A stretch of DNA of 42,072 nt from Helicobacter sp. (GTDB lineage Bacteria > Campylobacterota > Campylobacteria > Campylobacterales > Helicobacteraceae). The stretch is taken from positions 1 to 42,072 of the forward strand of contig NZ_JAIEFA010000038.1 of assembly GCF_029067145.1 (NCBI RefSeq), written 5' to 3'. Each line of letters starts with the position of its first letter. The first letter of the stretch is position 1. A model generated the notes under the pieces. That model saw only the letters and a list, made by a program, of their open reading frames with translations. It had not been told where the DNA came from and did not search any database. A program made the position numbers and the translations under genes. This document shows positions 7,593-16,159 of this stretch, piece by piece.

Positions 7593-8309
7593 ATGAACAA
7601 GCATTTAAGTCAATTAATTGAAATTGCAAATCTTGATAAAGAAATCGATTCCTTTGAGCCTCGCATTAAAGAAGCAAAAAAAGAACTCAATCTCATTGAA
7701 GAAGAAGAAAAATCCCTTAATCACGAGATAGAAGAGCTTGAAAGTGCTTCACGTGATATTTCACTCTCTATTGCCAAAAATGAAAACCATTTGGAAGATT
7801 TATCACTCAAACTAGAAGAAATCGCAAATAAAACTAAACTCATTAAAACAGAAAAAGAAAGTAAAGCCTTAAGCCTAGAAGAAGAATTAGCCAAAGAACA
7901 AATCACTTTTGCCAATGAGGAAATTGCTCGCTTAAATACATTAATAGAATCCAAAAAAGATTCCATTAATGCTTTAAAAGAAAAAATCAATGCGCTACAA
8001 ATTCATCAAAACGAAATTTCCCAAAAAGTGGAGGTGGAGGTTCAACAAGTCAAAGAAGAGCAGAAAAAAGTCTTCGCTCAAAAAGAATTACTTGTTAGTA
8101 AAATGGACCAAAAAATTATTTCATTCTATGAAAAAATACGCAAATGGGCAAAAAATACGAGTGTCGTGCCTATTACGCGCCAAGCGTGTGGCGGTTGTTT
8201 CATTCGCATTAATGACAAAATCTATTCTGATGTGATTCGCTCAGATGATATTATCACCTGCCCACATTGCGGTAGAATCCTCTATTTTCAAGAAGAAAAC
8301 GCACAATAA
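7593..8309 (+). CDS. flgZ: Zinc-ribbon coiled-coil protein FlgZ (HP0958 family)
   Basis: A 238-residue protein. Residues 1 to about 170 are almost wholly heptad-rich coiled coil (EAKKELNLIEEEEKSLNHEI and similar). The C-terminus is a C4 zinc ribbon, CGGC then 20-odd residues then CPHC. This is the architecture of H. pylori HP0958, a chaperone that stabilises RpoN and is also reported to affect flaA mRNA, so it is needed for flagella. ATG 7593 has GGAG 6 bases upstream; an in-frame TTG at 7581 lies on the binding site itself and is rejected. The presence of an RpoN promoter at flgH in the same window fits. Confidence 0.88.
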   Translation: MNKHLSQLIEIANLDKEIDSFEPRIKEAKKELNLIEEEEKSLNHEIEELESASRDISLSIAKNENHLEDLSLKLEEIANKTKLIKTEKESKALSLEEELAKEQITFANEEIARLNTLIESKKDSINALKEKINALQIHQNEISQKVEVEVQQVKEEQKKVFAQKELLVSKMDQKIISFYEKIRKWAKNTSVVPITRQACGGCFIRINDKIYSDVIRSDDIITCPHCGRILYFQEENAQ

Positions 8310-8312
8310 AGA

Positions 8313-9575
8313 ATGAAGTGTTTTATCGGCATTTATTATTTTATGCTGTGTATTGCGCATTTTTGCGCTATACCTTTTTTATATTTTTTAAGCTTTAAAC
8401 CCAAATATCGCTTTTCTCTTAAAAAACGTTTTTTTATTCCCGATTCTTTGTTTCCAGATGCAATGGGATTTAAAATCCATTGGTTGCACGCTTGTTCGTT
8501 TGGAGAAGTCAAATCTCTACAAGTCATCATAGAATCCCTTAGCAAACAACTTCCAAATAACGAAAAAATCTTGCTCACTACGACGACACAAACAGGTTTT
8601 CATTTGGCATATAAACTTTATCCACAATGTCTTGTGCGTTATTTGCCTTTTGAGACTTTAATCCCTTTTTGGCTACACAAAATCACCCTTGCAAGTTTAA
8701 CTTTAGTAGAAGCAGAGCTTTGGCTAATGCCCTTAGTATGTGCAAAGCTAAAAGGAGCGCAAACTCTTTTAATTAATGCAAGAATTTCTCAACATTCCCT
8801 TCCAAGTTATCAGAGATTCCGATTCTTTTACCGCAGACTCTTTAGCCTCATTCATCAAATCTTTTGCCAAACGCGTTTGGATAAGGAACGACTTGAAACA
8901 TTGGGAGCTAAAAATGTCAATGTCTTAGGAAATCTAAAGTTAGCTGAGATTCCACAACTTACCACCCATTATTCTCACCCCAAACAACCTTTATGGGTTG
9001 TTGCTAGCACGCATCGCAAGCACAATCAAAGCGAAGAAGTTTTGATTTTAGAAGCGATTTTAGAAGCTTTTTTCAAAAAAGAGGGAGATTTTGTTCATTA
9101 TACAAAATCCACTCCACATTTTTTATTTGCTCCCCGCCACCCAGAAAGGTTTTTAGAAGTAGAAAGGGAGTTAAATCAGATTTTGGATTCCTATGCTTTA
9201 CCTCATCTTACTAAAACTTCAGAATTAGGGATACAAGAAGCCCTCAATACCCCATTTATTCTATTGGATTCTTTAGGAGAACTTCATAATCTTTATGCAG
9301 TTGCGCAGGGAGTTATCTTAGGAGGAAGTTTTTTAAAAAGCATCGGGGGACACAATCCAATAGAACCTGCCTTTTTCCAAACAAAACTGATTAGCGGACC
9401 TTATATTTTTAACCAAAAAGCCCTATTTGCAAGCCTTCAAAACTATACTTTATGCAAAATTCAAAGCCTTTCCAAAGTTTTACAAAAACAAGAAATCCTA
9501 AAACCCGCAAAGATTACCAAAAAATTCAATTCCTCAAGCATTATTCAAGCAATTTTATCCACAAAGGATTCCTAA
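8313..9575 (+). CDS. waaA: 3-deoxy-D-manno-octulosonic acid (Kdo) transferase
   Basis: A 420-residue membrane-anchored glycosyltransferase that adds Kdo to lipid A precursor at the inner face of the inner membrane. One hydrophobic anchor is at residues 4-28. Family blocks are WLHACSFGEVKSLQVIIESL near 50, LLTTTTQTGFHLAYKL near 87, LVEAELWLMPL near 126, FCQTRLDKERLETLGAKNVNVLGNLK near 187 and GGSFLKSIGGHNPIEPAFF near 335, the last being the GGS..GGHN signature. It starts 3 bases after the flgZ stop. Its stop overlaps the next ATG (TAATG at 9573), so the run is translationally coupled. Confidence 0.94.
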   Translation: MKCFIGIYYFMLCIAHFCAIPFLYFLSFKPKYRFSLKKRFFIPDSLFPDAMGFKIHWLHACSFGEVKSLQVIIESLSKQLPNNEKILLTTTTQTGFHLAYKLYPQCLVRYLPFETLIPFWLHKITLASLTLVEAELWLMPLVCAKLKGAQTLLINARISQHSLPSYQRFRFFYRRLFSLIHQIFCQTRLDKERLETLGAKNVNVLGNLKLAEIPQLTTHYSHPKQPLWVVASTHRKHNQSEEVLILEAILEAFFKKEGDFVHYTKSTPHFLFAPRHPERFLEVERELNQILDSYALPHLTKTSELGIQEALNTPFILLDSLGELHNLYAVAQGVILGGSFLKSIGGHNPIEPAFFQTKLISGPYIFNQKALFASLQNYTLCKIQSLSKVLQKQEILKPAKITKKFNSSSIIQAILSTKDS

Positions 9576-10396
9576 TGAAAAATCAAAAATCCCAAAAAAT
9601 ACAAAAAAAGCCTAAACCAACCCAATCAAGGACCCAAAATAAATCTCCTATCAATGCGCAAAAAGCTTATAAACTTTTAAGCCTACAAGAAAATATTTCT
9701 AATAACGAAGCTAAAAATCTTATTGATAGAGGACTTGTGAGCATTAATGGCAAAAAACTACGCATTGCGCGCGCGCTTCTTGCACCCCAAACAAAATTCA
9801 AAATTCAAACTCCCAATAAGATAATCGAAATTTTTAGAGATTCACAAATCTTAGCCCTTGAAAAACCCGCATTTCTAACAAGTGAGGAGATTGCTAGCTC
9901 TTATCCGGAATGGGTTTTGCTCCATAGGCTAGACAAAGAAACGAGCGGCATTTTATTGCTTGTAAAAAATCAAAGCGCATTCCATCTTAAAGCGAAAGAA
10001 GCTTTCAAGCAAATGCAAGTCAAAAAGCATTATATCGCCATTGTAGAGGGTATCATAGAGGAAGAATGCGAAATTACAGCCCCCCTACTCATTAAAAAAG
10101 GGAAATTTGCTAAAGTTACGATTGGTAAAAAAGGCGAGGGGCACAAGGCAATCACACGGATTCGTCCTCTTGAAATTTCTGGCAAAAAAACTAAAATAGC
10201 CGTGGAAATTCAAACAGGTAAAACCCATCAAATCCGTGTGCATTTGGCGCATCTTAAGCACCCAATTGTAGGCGATACGCTTTATGGAGCAAAACCTGCC
10301 AATCGTATCTTGCTACACGCCGAATCCATTGCGCTTTTAGGCTACAATTTCACTTGCCCACTACCAAAAGAATTTATTTTTATGGATAATATATAG
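9575..10396 (+). CDS. RluA-family pseudouridine synthase
   Basis: A 273-residue rRNA or tRNA uridine isomerase. After a basic tail comes an S4-like RNA-binding domain (AYKLLSLQENISNNEAKNLI, then GLVSINGKKL, residues 28-70). The catalytic domain follows, with HRLDKETSGILLLVKN near residue 117 (the nucleophilic Asp of HRLDxxTSG) and EIQTGKTHQIRVHLAHLKHPIVGDTLYG near 210. The start is the ATG at 9575, overlapping the waaA stop by one base. The target uridine cannot be told from sequence. It follows waaA as in H. pylori. Confidence 0.9.
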   Translation: MKNQKSQKIQKKPKPTQSRTQNKSPINAQKAYKLLSLQENISNNEAKNLIDRGLVSINGKKLRIARALLAPQTKFKIQTPNKIIEIFRDSQILALEKPAFLTSEEIASSYPEWVLLHRLDKETSGILLLVKNQSAFHLKAKEAFKQMQVKKHYIAIVEGIIEEECEITAPLLIKKGKFAKVTIGKKGEGHKAITRIRPLEISGKKTKIAVEIQTGKTHQIRVHLAHLKHPIVGDTLYGAKPANRILLHAESIALLGYNFTCPLPKEFIFMDNI

Positions 10397-10425
10397 GATT
10401 CGGCAAGCAAGTTTGAAAGTATTTA

Positions 10426-10458
10426 AAATTTATAAATTCAATTTGTATTTATAAATTT
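10426..10458. repeat. Perfect 12-bp AT-only inverted repeat
   Basis: AAATTTATAAAT at 10426-10437 and ATTTATAAATTT at 10447-10458 are perfect reverse complements around a 9-base loop, followed by TT. It lies between the pseudouridine synthase gene and the MTHFR-like gene. With no G-C pairs it is a weak terminator; a regulator-binding site or cruciform are alternatives. Confidence 0.5.
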
Positions 10459-10462
10459 TTGA

Positions 10463-10468
10463 TACAAT
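10463..10468 (+). promoter_or_regulatory. Candidate -10 box for the MTHFR-like gene
   Basis: TACAAT just downstream of the AT hairpin, 45 bases before ATG 10514. A second TATAAT at 10492-10497 is less likely because its start point would fall on the ribosome binding site. Confidence 0.35.
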
Positions 10469-10513
10469 TTCTCATTAAAAAATGATTCATTTATAATAAA
10501 TTTAGGAACTCTT

Positions 10514-11464
10514 ATGCACCAAACTTCCAATCATTCACTCGCTAATTCTCCTTTCTTGAGTGCCCAGATAGAATCTTTTATCCAAAAGCTAACCCAACAA
10601 GGCAAATGCTTCACTTACGAATTTTCTGCGCCTGCTAGTTTTGACCTTGAGCCGCTCTTTGATACATTGCGTCAAGCGCAATTTCTTGATAAACTAGACG
10701 CATTTATCTGCACAGATTCTCCTTTGGGCAAGCTCAAACATAGCGCAATTTTGGCAAGTCTTAAGCTCCAAAACACCTTTAAGATTCCAAGCATTACAAC
10801 AATTTCTATGCGGGATAAAAACACGCTTGCTTTACAAAGCGATATTTTGGGAATGAACAGCCTTGACTTGCGACTGATTCTCGCACTCACAGGAGACCCT
10901 TTGCGGCTTGGCAACCAACCACAAGCTAAAGGGGTTTTTGAGGGCAATAGCCTCTTGCTTCTTAGAATCATTGAAGCATTCAATCAACAAAAAGACATTA
11001 ATGGCGGTGTGCTAAGTGGCGATTCTAAGCCCATTTATCCTTTTTGTGTCTTAAACTCCTATGCAAATAAAAAAGAGAATCTTTACAATAAAATGCAAGA
11101 AAAAATACAAAATGGTGCGCGAGCAATTTTTACGCAACCCATTTATGACTTAAACATCGCACAAGAACTCTTGGAATGGTGTGAGAAAATCAATGCACAC
11201 AATCACACAAAATGTGCATTAGTTTTTGGATTCTTTCCTATTTTTTCTTATAAAACTGCTTTATTTTTACACCATAAATTACCCGGTGTATTCGTCCCTA
11301 TGACTTTGCTTGAAGAGATGCAAAAAGCAAGCAAGCAAAACACAGAATCGCAAGTGGGATTAGAAAAAAGCCAAACATTATTTTCAAATCTTTATCCACT
11401 GCACCAAAAATTCCATTTTATGAGCGCAAATAAACCCCATTGGATTGCAAAAATCATTTGCTAA
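10514..11464 (+). CDS. Methylenetetrahydrofolate reductase-like protein
   Basis: A 316-residue protein with features of the MTHFR flavoprotein TIM barrel: an N-terminal FTYEFSAPASFDLEPLFDTL (the family's E-F-x-P-P catalytic entry, here E-F-S-A-P), TTISMRDKNTLALQSDILGM near residue 96 and LILALTGDPLRLGNQPQAKGVF near 121 (the LxLxGD block), then GARAIFTQPIYDL near 203 and FGFFPIFSY near 239. Canonical MetF reduces methylene-THF to methyl-THF for methionine synthesis. This version diverges from the E. coli type, so substrate and partner are uncertain. ATG 10514 has AGGA upstream. It appears monocistronic, with AT-rich gaps on both sides. Confidence 0.7.
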   Translation: MHQTSNHSLANSPFLSAQIESFIQKLTQQGKCFTYEFSAPASFDLEPLFDTLRQAQFLDKLDAFICTDSPLGKLKHSAILASLKLQNTFKIPSITTISMRDKNTLALQSDILGMNSLDLRLILALTGDPLRLGNQPQAKGVFEGNSLLLLRIIEAFNQQKDINGGVLSGDSKPIYPFCVLNSYANKKENLYNKMQEKIQNGARAIFTQPIYDLNIAQELLEWCEKINAHNHTKCALVFGFFPIFSYKTALFLHHKLPGVFVPMTLLEEMQKASKQNTESQVGLEKSQTLFSNLYPLHQKFHFMSANKPHWIAKIIC

Positions 11465-11569
11465 AGTAAGATAAATAAAAATTATTCAAGTTTTTAGAGA
11501 TAATTTGCTACACTTCAATATTTATTTTGACAAAAAATTTATAAAAATTCTAAATTTTTAAGGTTTAAA

Positions 11570-12610
11570 ATGTCTCAAATCACACAATCGTTGAAAAATC
11601 AAAGAATGAAAGCTTTTTTGGGTGAATGGTTGAATGGTTTTATATTGGTGCTTTTAGTCAGCCTAGCAAGCTCTTACACCGCGACTTTACCCTTTATGTC
11701 CAAACTCCATTTATCACCCTTAATCATTGGTGTTGTGCTTGGAATCCTAGCGTCTCCTCTTTTTAGGCGAGCTCAAAAGACTTGCGATAAGGCAGTCGTC
11801 TTTAGTGCCAAAAAACTTTTAAGGCTTGGTATTATTCTTTACGGCTTTAATGTAACACTGCAAAGTATTGTTTTTGTGGGCTTCAATGGAATTCTCTCAA
11901 GCCTTGTTGTTGTGGTTTTCATTTTGGCAATAGGCTACATCATAGGCGTTAAGCTCTTAAAACTAGACAAAGAAATCGCTATTTTAGTGAGCGGAGGAAG
12001 CGCGATTTGCGGTGCGGCGGCGGTTTTAGCATTAGAATCCTCCTTAAAATCCGAACCATACAAAGGAATCATTGCCGTAGGAACGGTTGTTATTTTTGGA
12101 CTTGTAGGAATGTTCTTATATCCTCTCCTTTATGCTTTGGGATTTATTCCTCTAAGCTTAACACAGGAGGGTTATTATATTGGACTAACCCTACATGAAC
12201 TAGCAAATGTCGTAGGTGCCGGGGGAGCGATTGCGCAAGAGACACAAGAAATTGCCTTGATTGTAAAAATGATTCGCGTTTTATTGCTTGTTGCTGTCTT
12301 GCTTGTCGTTCCTTATTTCTTTGCAGAAAGCCAAGAGGGAGGCAAAAGAAAATTACACATTCCTTGGTTTGCATTTTGGTTCTTAGGAATCGTCCTTGTG
12401 CATTCGCTAATGGTCTTACCGAATGAAATTGTTTTTATCTTACGATTTCTTTCGGGATTCTTTTTGGTTATGGCAATGAGCGCATTAGGACTTCAAGTAG
12501 ATTTGAAAAAATTCCTTGAATTTGGCGGCAAGGCTTTTGTCTTGGCATTTATTTTGTTTGGGATTCTTACTTTTGGAGGATTCTTTCTTGTCTATTATTT
12601 TATTCCATAA
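11570..12610 (+). CDS. YeiH-type putative sulfate exporter (UPF0324)
   Basis: A 346-residue integral membrane protein with about ten hydrophobic spans. Family strings are LSPLIIGVVLGILASPLF near residue 49, KKLLRLGIILYGFNVTL near 81, LVSGGSAICGAAAVLALE near 139 and YYIGLTLHELANVVGAGGAI near 202. The SGGSAICGAAA and HELANVVGAG blocks are the most conserved parts of the family. Some relatives are linked to sulfonate catabolism as sulfate exporters; no such genes sit nearby, so the substrate is unassigned. AAGG lies 8 bases before the ATG. Confidence 0.82.
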   Translation: MSQITQSLKNQRMKAFLGEWLNGFILVLLVSLASSYTATLPFMSKLHLSPLIIGVVLGILASPLFRRAQKTCDKAVVFSAKKLLRLGIILYGFNVTLQSIVFVGFNGILSSLVVVVFILAIGYIIGVKLLKLDKEIAILVSGGSAICGAAAVLALESSLKSEPYKGIIAVGTVVIFGLVGMFLYPLLYALGFIPLSLTQEGYYIGLTLHELANVVGAGGAIAQETQEIALIVKMIRVLLLVAVLLVVPYFFAESQEGGKRKLHIPWFAFWFLGIVLVHSLMVLPNEIVFILRFLSGFFLVMAMSALGLQVDLKKFLEFGGKAFVLAFILFGILTFGGFFLVYYFIP

Positions 12611-12631
12611 TTCAAAAATTAAGAGATAGTA

Positions 12632-13795
12632 ATGGTTGATCGCCCATTATTTATTATTAGTGCAAGCCTCATTACGATTAGCATTATTTTTTCTTATTCT
12701 CTCTCCTCTTTTGCGATTCTATATTATGATTATGGAGAATTTCACTTTGTTTTGCGTCAGCTGATTGCCGGAATTCTTGGCATTATGTTAATGTGGGGAA
12801 TCTCTCGTTGCAATCCTGATAATTTTATCCTTTGGTTTGGCTTTTCTTTGTTTTTTGGCGGAATCTTTTTAATGTTTCTTATGCACTTTTTACCTGAAAG
12901 TCTTGCAACGAGTGCCGGAGGAGCAAAGCGGTGGATTCGCTTACCTTTCTTTTCTCTTGCACCCGTAGAATTTTTTAAGATTGGATTTATTATCTTTTTG
13001 GCTTGGAGTTTCGCACGCAAATTTTCTTTATTGGAGCAAAAAACTCTGAAAGAGGAATTTATCACTTTCTTGCCTTATGTGGCAGTCTTTTTGATTGCAG
13101 TCTATTTAATCGCGATTTTGCAAAATGACTTGGGACAAATCGTGCTTTTGGGTGCAACTTTAGCCCTAATGATGACTTTTGCAGGTTCGTCTTTTAAGTT
13201 GTTTCTTTATCTTTTAAGCGGAGCATTTGCACTTTTTATTCTTGTGATTATCACAAGTACTCATCGCATTATGCGCATTAAAGCCTGGTGGGCTGGGACA
13301 CAAGACTTAATCCTTTCCTTTTTTCCTCAATCCATTGCAAATTCCTTACGCGTTGAAAATCTGCCCGAACCCTATCAGATTCAACATTCTCTTAATGCAA
13401 TTGCAAATGGAGGAATCTTAGGCGAAGGCTTGGGGAATGGTTTAATCAAATTAGGATTCTTAAGTGAAGTGCATACCGATGTGATTCTAGCTGGAATCGC
13501 AGAAGAAATTGGTTTTGTAGGATTGCTTTGCATTAGCTTGCTTTTTGTCGCGCTTCTCTTTCGGATTCTTAAAATCGCGAATCGTTGCGAAAATACAATG
13601 TATTATTTATTTTGTTCTGGAGTCGCAGTTCTTTTGGGATTCTCCTTTTTAATCAATGCTTTTGGAATCTCTGGATTAATTCCCATTAAAGGAATTGCTG
13701 TTCCTTTTTTAAGCTATGGTGGAAGTTCCATTTTGGCTACAAGCATTATGATAGGTATGGTTCTCTCTATCAGCAAGAAAGCCAAAATGTCCTAA
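12632..13795 (+). CDS. ftsW: Septal peptidoglycan glycosyltransferase FtsW
   Basis: A 387-residue SEDS-family membrane protein that polymerises lipid II at the division septum. Signature blocks are GGAKRWIRLPFFSLAPVEFFKIG near residues 93-115, ILQNDLGQIVLLGATLALM near 164, then the large periplasmic loop with HSLNAIANGGILGEGLG near 250 and HTDVILAGIAEEIGFVGLL near 280, and FLSYGGSS near 365. About ten membrane spans are visible. FtsW is preferred over the paralogous RodA because of the length and the SLAPVEFFKI string, but the two are similar. Confidence 0.85.
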   Translation: MVDRPLFIISASLITISIIFSYSLSSFAILYYDYGEFHFVLRQLIAGILGIMLMWGISRCNPDNFILWFGFSLFFGGIFLMFLMHFLPESLATSAGGAKRWIRLPFFSLAPVEFFKIGFIIFLAWSFARKFSLLEQKTLKEEFITFLPYVAVFLIAVYLIAILQNDLGQIVLLGATLALMMTFAGSSFKLFLYLLSGAFALFILVIITSTHRIMRIKAWWAGTQDLILSFFPQSIANSLRVENLPEPYQIQHSLNAIANGGILGEGLGNGLIKLGFLSEVHTDVILAGIAEEIGFVGLLCISLLFVALLFRILKIANRCENTMYYLFCSGVAVLLGFSFLINAFGISGLIPIKGIAVPFLSYGGSSILATSIMIGMVLSISKKAKMS

Positions 13796-13815
13796 ATCAA
13801 AAATGGTCAATTAAA

Positions 13816-14562
13816 ATGCCAAAACATTATGACAAAATCATTTCTAAGCTACAAAAACGACCTTTAAGCCACAATGAATTTTTATCACTCCTCTCCGAAG
13901 CAGCGGGTTTGTTTGGAGAAAGTGCAAGCGAGCTTGAAATTATCAAAGGAAGCGGGATTCCGCTCGTCTTTGCGCACGACAAAGTCTATTATCGCCCTAG
14001 CCTAACCCCCATAGAATCAGAATCTTTTTGTATCATAGATATTGAAACAAATGGGCACAATCCTTTGATTCATCGTCCCATTGAAATTGGAGCTATAAAG
14101 TTTCATAATGGAAAAATTACAGAAACTTTTGAATCGCTCATTTTTTGCGAGGAAATTCCTGAATATATTACCAAAATTACAGGCATTAATGCTCAAATGT
14201 TAAGTAATGCGCCAAAAATTACAAAAGTTTTAGAATCTTTTAAATTGTTTTTAGGCGATTCTATCTTTGTCGCACATAATGTAAATTTTGATTACAATTT
14301 CTTAAGCCACTCCCTCGCCCATTATGGCTTTGGTTATCTTTATAACACCAAACTCTGCACCATTGCACTTGCCAAAAAAACCCTCCAAGCACCTCGCTAT
14401 TCTTTAGGATTCTTAAATGAATTTCTCAAAATTCATCACCAAAACCTTCATCGCGCATTGCAAGATACAAAAACTACATTGGAAGTCTTTAAAATTTGTT
14501 TGCAAAATCTCCCCGCAAATCTCTATACAAGCAAGGATTTGCTAGAATTTATCAAAACCTAA
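13816..14562 (+). CDS. dnaQ: DnaQ-type 3'-5' exonuclease
   Basis: A 248-residue DEDDh exonuclease. Exo I is IDIETNG with Asp75 and Glu77. Exo II is FVAHNVNFDYNFL near residue 154. Exo III is HRALQDTK near 215, with His and Asp five residues apart, giving the h-type set. An extra N-terminal segment of about 65 residues (HNEFLSLLSEAAGLFGES) precedes the nuclease domain. It is a candidate proofreading epsilon subunit of DNA polymerase III, consistent with H. pylori's single dnaQ. A processing nuclease of the same fold is possible. It lies 20 bases after ftsW. Confidence 0.82.
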   Translation: MPKHYDKIISKLQKRPLSHNEFLSLLSEAAGLFGESASELEIIKGSGIPLVFAHDKVYYRPSLTPIESESFCIIDIETNGHNPLIHRPIEIGAIKFHNGKITETFESLIFCEEIPEYITKITGINAQMLSNAPKITKVLESFKLFLGDSIFVAHNVNFDYNFLSHSLAHYGFGYLYNTKLCTIALAKKTLQAPRYSLGFLNEFLKIHHQNLHRALQDTKTTLEVFKICLQNLPANLYTSKDLLEFIKT

Positions 14563-14575
14563 AAAGGAGCAAACT

Positions 14576-15835
14576 ATGCCAACCCAAGACAAAGAGCCAA
14601 AAACTGCTCAATTCTTAACCCAAAACTATCCTAAAAATTTTGATTCTCTACCAAGCCCTTGTTATGTGCTAGAAGAAAAAAAATTTGAAAAAAATTTGCA
14701 ATTACTTCAAAAGGTGCAACAACAAAGTGGGGCAAAGATTCTACTAGCACTCAAAGGTTATGCCTTATGGAAAAGCTTTCCCCTTGCAAAAAATTATTTA
14801 AGCGGAATCACTGCAAGCGGAATCTATGAAGCAAGATTGGGTTATGAGGAATTTGGTAAGGAGATTACGACCTTTAGCCCCTCTTACAAACAAGAGGAAA
14901 TGCAAGAGCTTGTGCAAATCTCAAATCATATTATTTTCAATTCTTTTACGCAATGGCAGACTTTTAAAGGAATCATAGAATCTCAAAATCAGCTTAGGGA
15001 GCGCAAAGGACAGCCAAAAATTGAAGTGGGCTTGCGTGTCAATCCAAAATACAGCGAAGTAAGCCCGGAAATCTATAATCCTTGCGTTGAAGGCTCACGA
15101 CTTGGAATCCCGCCAAAGGAATTTAAAAAGGGTGTCAAGAAATTTGGTTTAGAGGGCATTAGCGGATTGCATTTTCATACACATTGCGAGCAAAATAGTG
15201 ATGCACTCCAACGCACATTAAAATATTTTATCAAGCATTTTGGGGAGTATATTCCGCAAATGCGTTGGATTAATTTTGGTGGCGGACATCATATCACGCG
15301 CAAAGATTATGATATAGATTTGCTTATCCAACTCATTAGGGATTTCAAATCAAAATTCAAAACAGAAGTCTATTTAGAGCCGGGCGAAGCGGTGGGTTGG
15401 CAGTGTGGATTTCTCATTGGTAGCGTGATAGATATTGTGCAAAATGGAATCAAGATTGCGATTTTAGATGTCAGTGCTGCGGCACATATGCCTGATTGTC
15501 TTGAAATGCCTTATCGCCCAATGGTGCGCAATAGCTTTGAAGCGAAGATAAGCAAAAAACACCACAAACTAAAACTAAAGGGTAAAATGCCTTATACTTA
15601 TCGCTTGGGAGGACCAACCTGCCTTGCGGGAGATGTGATTGGAGATTATAGCTTCAAAGAACCACTAAAAGTTGGCGACCGCTTGATTTTTGAGGATATG
15701 GTGCATTATACGATTGTCAAAAACAATACTTTTAATGGGATTCCTTTACCTTGCATTGGTATATTACATAAAAATGGAGAATTTGAATTGTTTAAGGAGT
15801 TTTCTTATCAAGACTACAAGCACCGCAATAGCTAA
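14576..15835 (+). CDS. nspC: Carboxynorspermidine decarboxylase
   Basis: A 419-residue PLP fold-type III decarboxylase that makes spermidine or norspermidine from the carboxy intermediate, the polyamine route used by Campylobacterota. Markers are PSPCYVLEEKKFEKNL near residue 26, LALKGYALWKSFPL near 59 (Schiff-base Lys in ALKG), LHFHTHCEQNSDAL near 202, INFGGGHHITRKDYDIDLL near 232, VYLEPGEAVGW near 264 and GPTCLAGDVIGDY near 345. Length is slightly above the family's usual 380-400. AAAGGAG precedes the ATG. The dehydrogenase partner of the pathway is not in this window. Confidence 0.93.
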   Translation: MPTQDKEPKTAQFLTQNYPKNFDSLPSPCYVLEEKKFEKNLQLLQKVQQQSGAKILLALKGYALWKSFPLAKNYLSGITASGIYEARLGYEEFGKEITTFSPSYKQEEMQELVQISNHIIFNSFTQWQTFKGIIESQNQLRERKGQPKIEVGLRVNPKYSEVSPEIYNPCVEGSRLGIPPKEFKKGVKKFGLEGISGLHFHTHCEQNSDALQRTLKYFIKHFGEYIPQMRWINFGGGHHITRKDYDIDLLIQLIRDFKSKFKTEVYLEPGEAVGWQCGFLIGSVIDIVQNGIKIAILDVSAAAHMPDCLEMPYRPMVRNSFEAKISKKHHKLKLKGKMPYTYRLGGPTCLAGDVIGDYSFKEPLKVGDRLIFEDMVHYTIVKNNTFNGIPLPCIGILHKNGEFELFKEFSYQDYKHRNS

Positions 15836-15851
15836 GAAACTACTTCTTAGC
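15831..15851 (+). terminator. Hairpin terminator after nspC
   Basis: GCTAAGAA (15831-15838) pairs perfectly with TTCTTAGC (15844-15851) around a 5-base loop, followed by TTTGCTTTGCTT. The nspC stop codon lies in the left arm. It sits at a convergent junction, 10 bases from the end of the opposing gene at 15862. Confidence 0.6.
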
Positions 15852-15861
15852 TTTGCTTTGC

Positions 15862-16149
15862 TTAAAATGTATTTGCAAAAAGCCTTTTGGGATTTTTAAC
15901 CAATAAAAGCACGAACCACGTAATCAAGCCAACTAACACAACAACTGCGCCAAGCACTGCATCATCACTGCTAATGTTTAAAAAGGGTTCTCCCTCATAA
16001 GCTGCAAAAACACAATCTACAATCCACATTAGCCCAGCTCCCCAATACATAAGGCTCAAAGTGCCTAATTGCAAATTTTTTTGAGGATTACTTACAAACC
16101 AGCAAATACTTGCAATCACTGCTGCGAACAAAGTCATCAACAAACACAT
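15862..16149 (-). CDS. Small membrane protein, unrecognised
   Basis: A 95-residue protein with three hydrophobic segments: MCLLMTLFAAVIASICWFV near the N-terminus, LSLMYWGAGLMWIVDCVFAAY in the middle and AVLGAVVVLVGLITWFVLLL near the end. Between them is a short acidic loop (EGEPFLNISSDDAV). I do not recognise the family. The ATG at 16149 is chosen, 10 bases after the stop of the upstream gene with TAAGG before it; a longer in-frame start at 16215 would lie inside that gene. Tight spacing suggests co-transcription and joint function with the 127-residue protein. Confidence 0.65.
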   Translation of the reverse strand: MCLLMTLFAAVIASICWFVSNPQKNLQLGTLSLMYWGAGLMWIVDCVFAAYEGEPFLNISSDDAVLGAVVVLVGLITWFVLLLVKNPKRLFANTF

Positions 16150-16159
16150 TGGATTAGCC

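Noticed and set aside
10492..10497. TATAAT just before the MTHFR-like gene
   Set aside because: Too near the ATG for a normal leader; TACAAT at 10463 is better placed.
11521..11569. TTGACA followed by TATAAA/TAAATT before the YeiH-like gene
   Set aside because: Spacing is poor (about 9 or 18 bases) and the stretch is almost wholly A/T, so the boxes are weak evidence. Not listed as a promoter.
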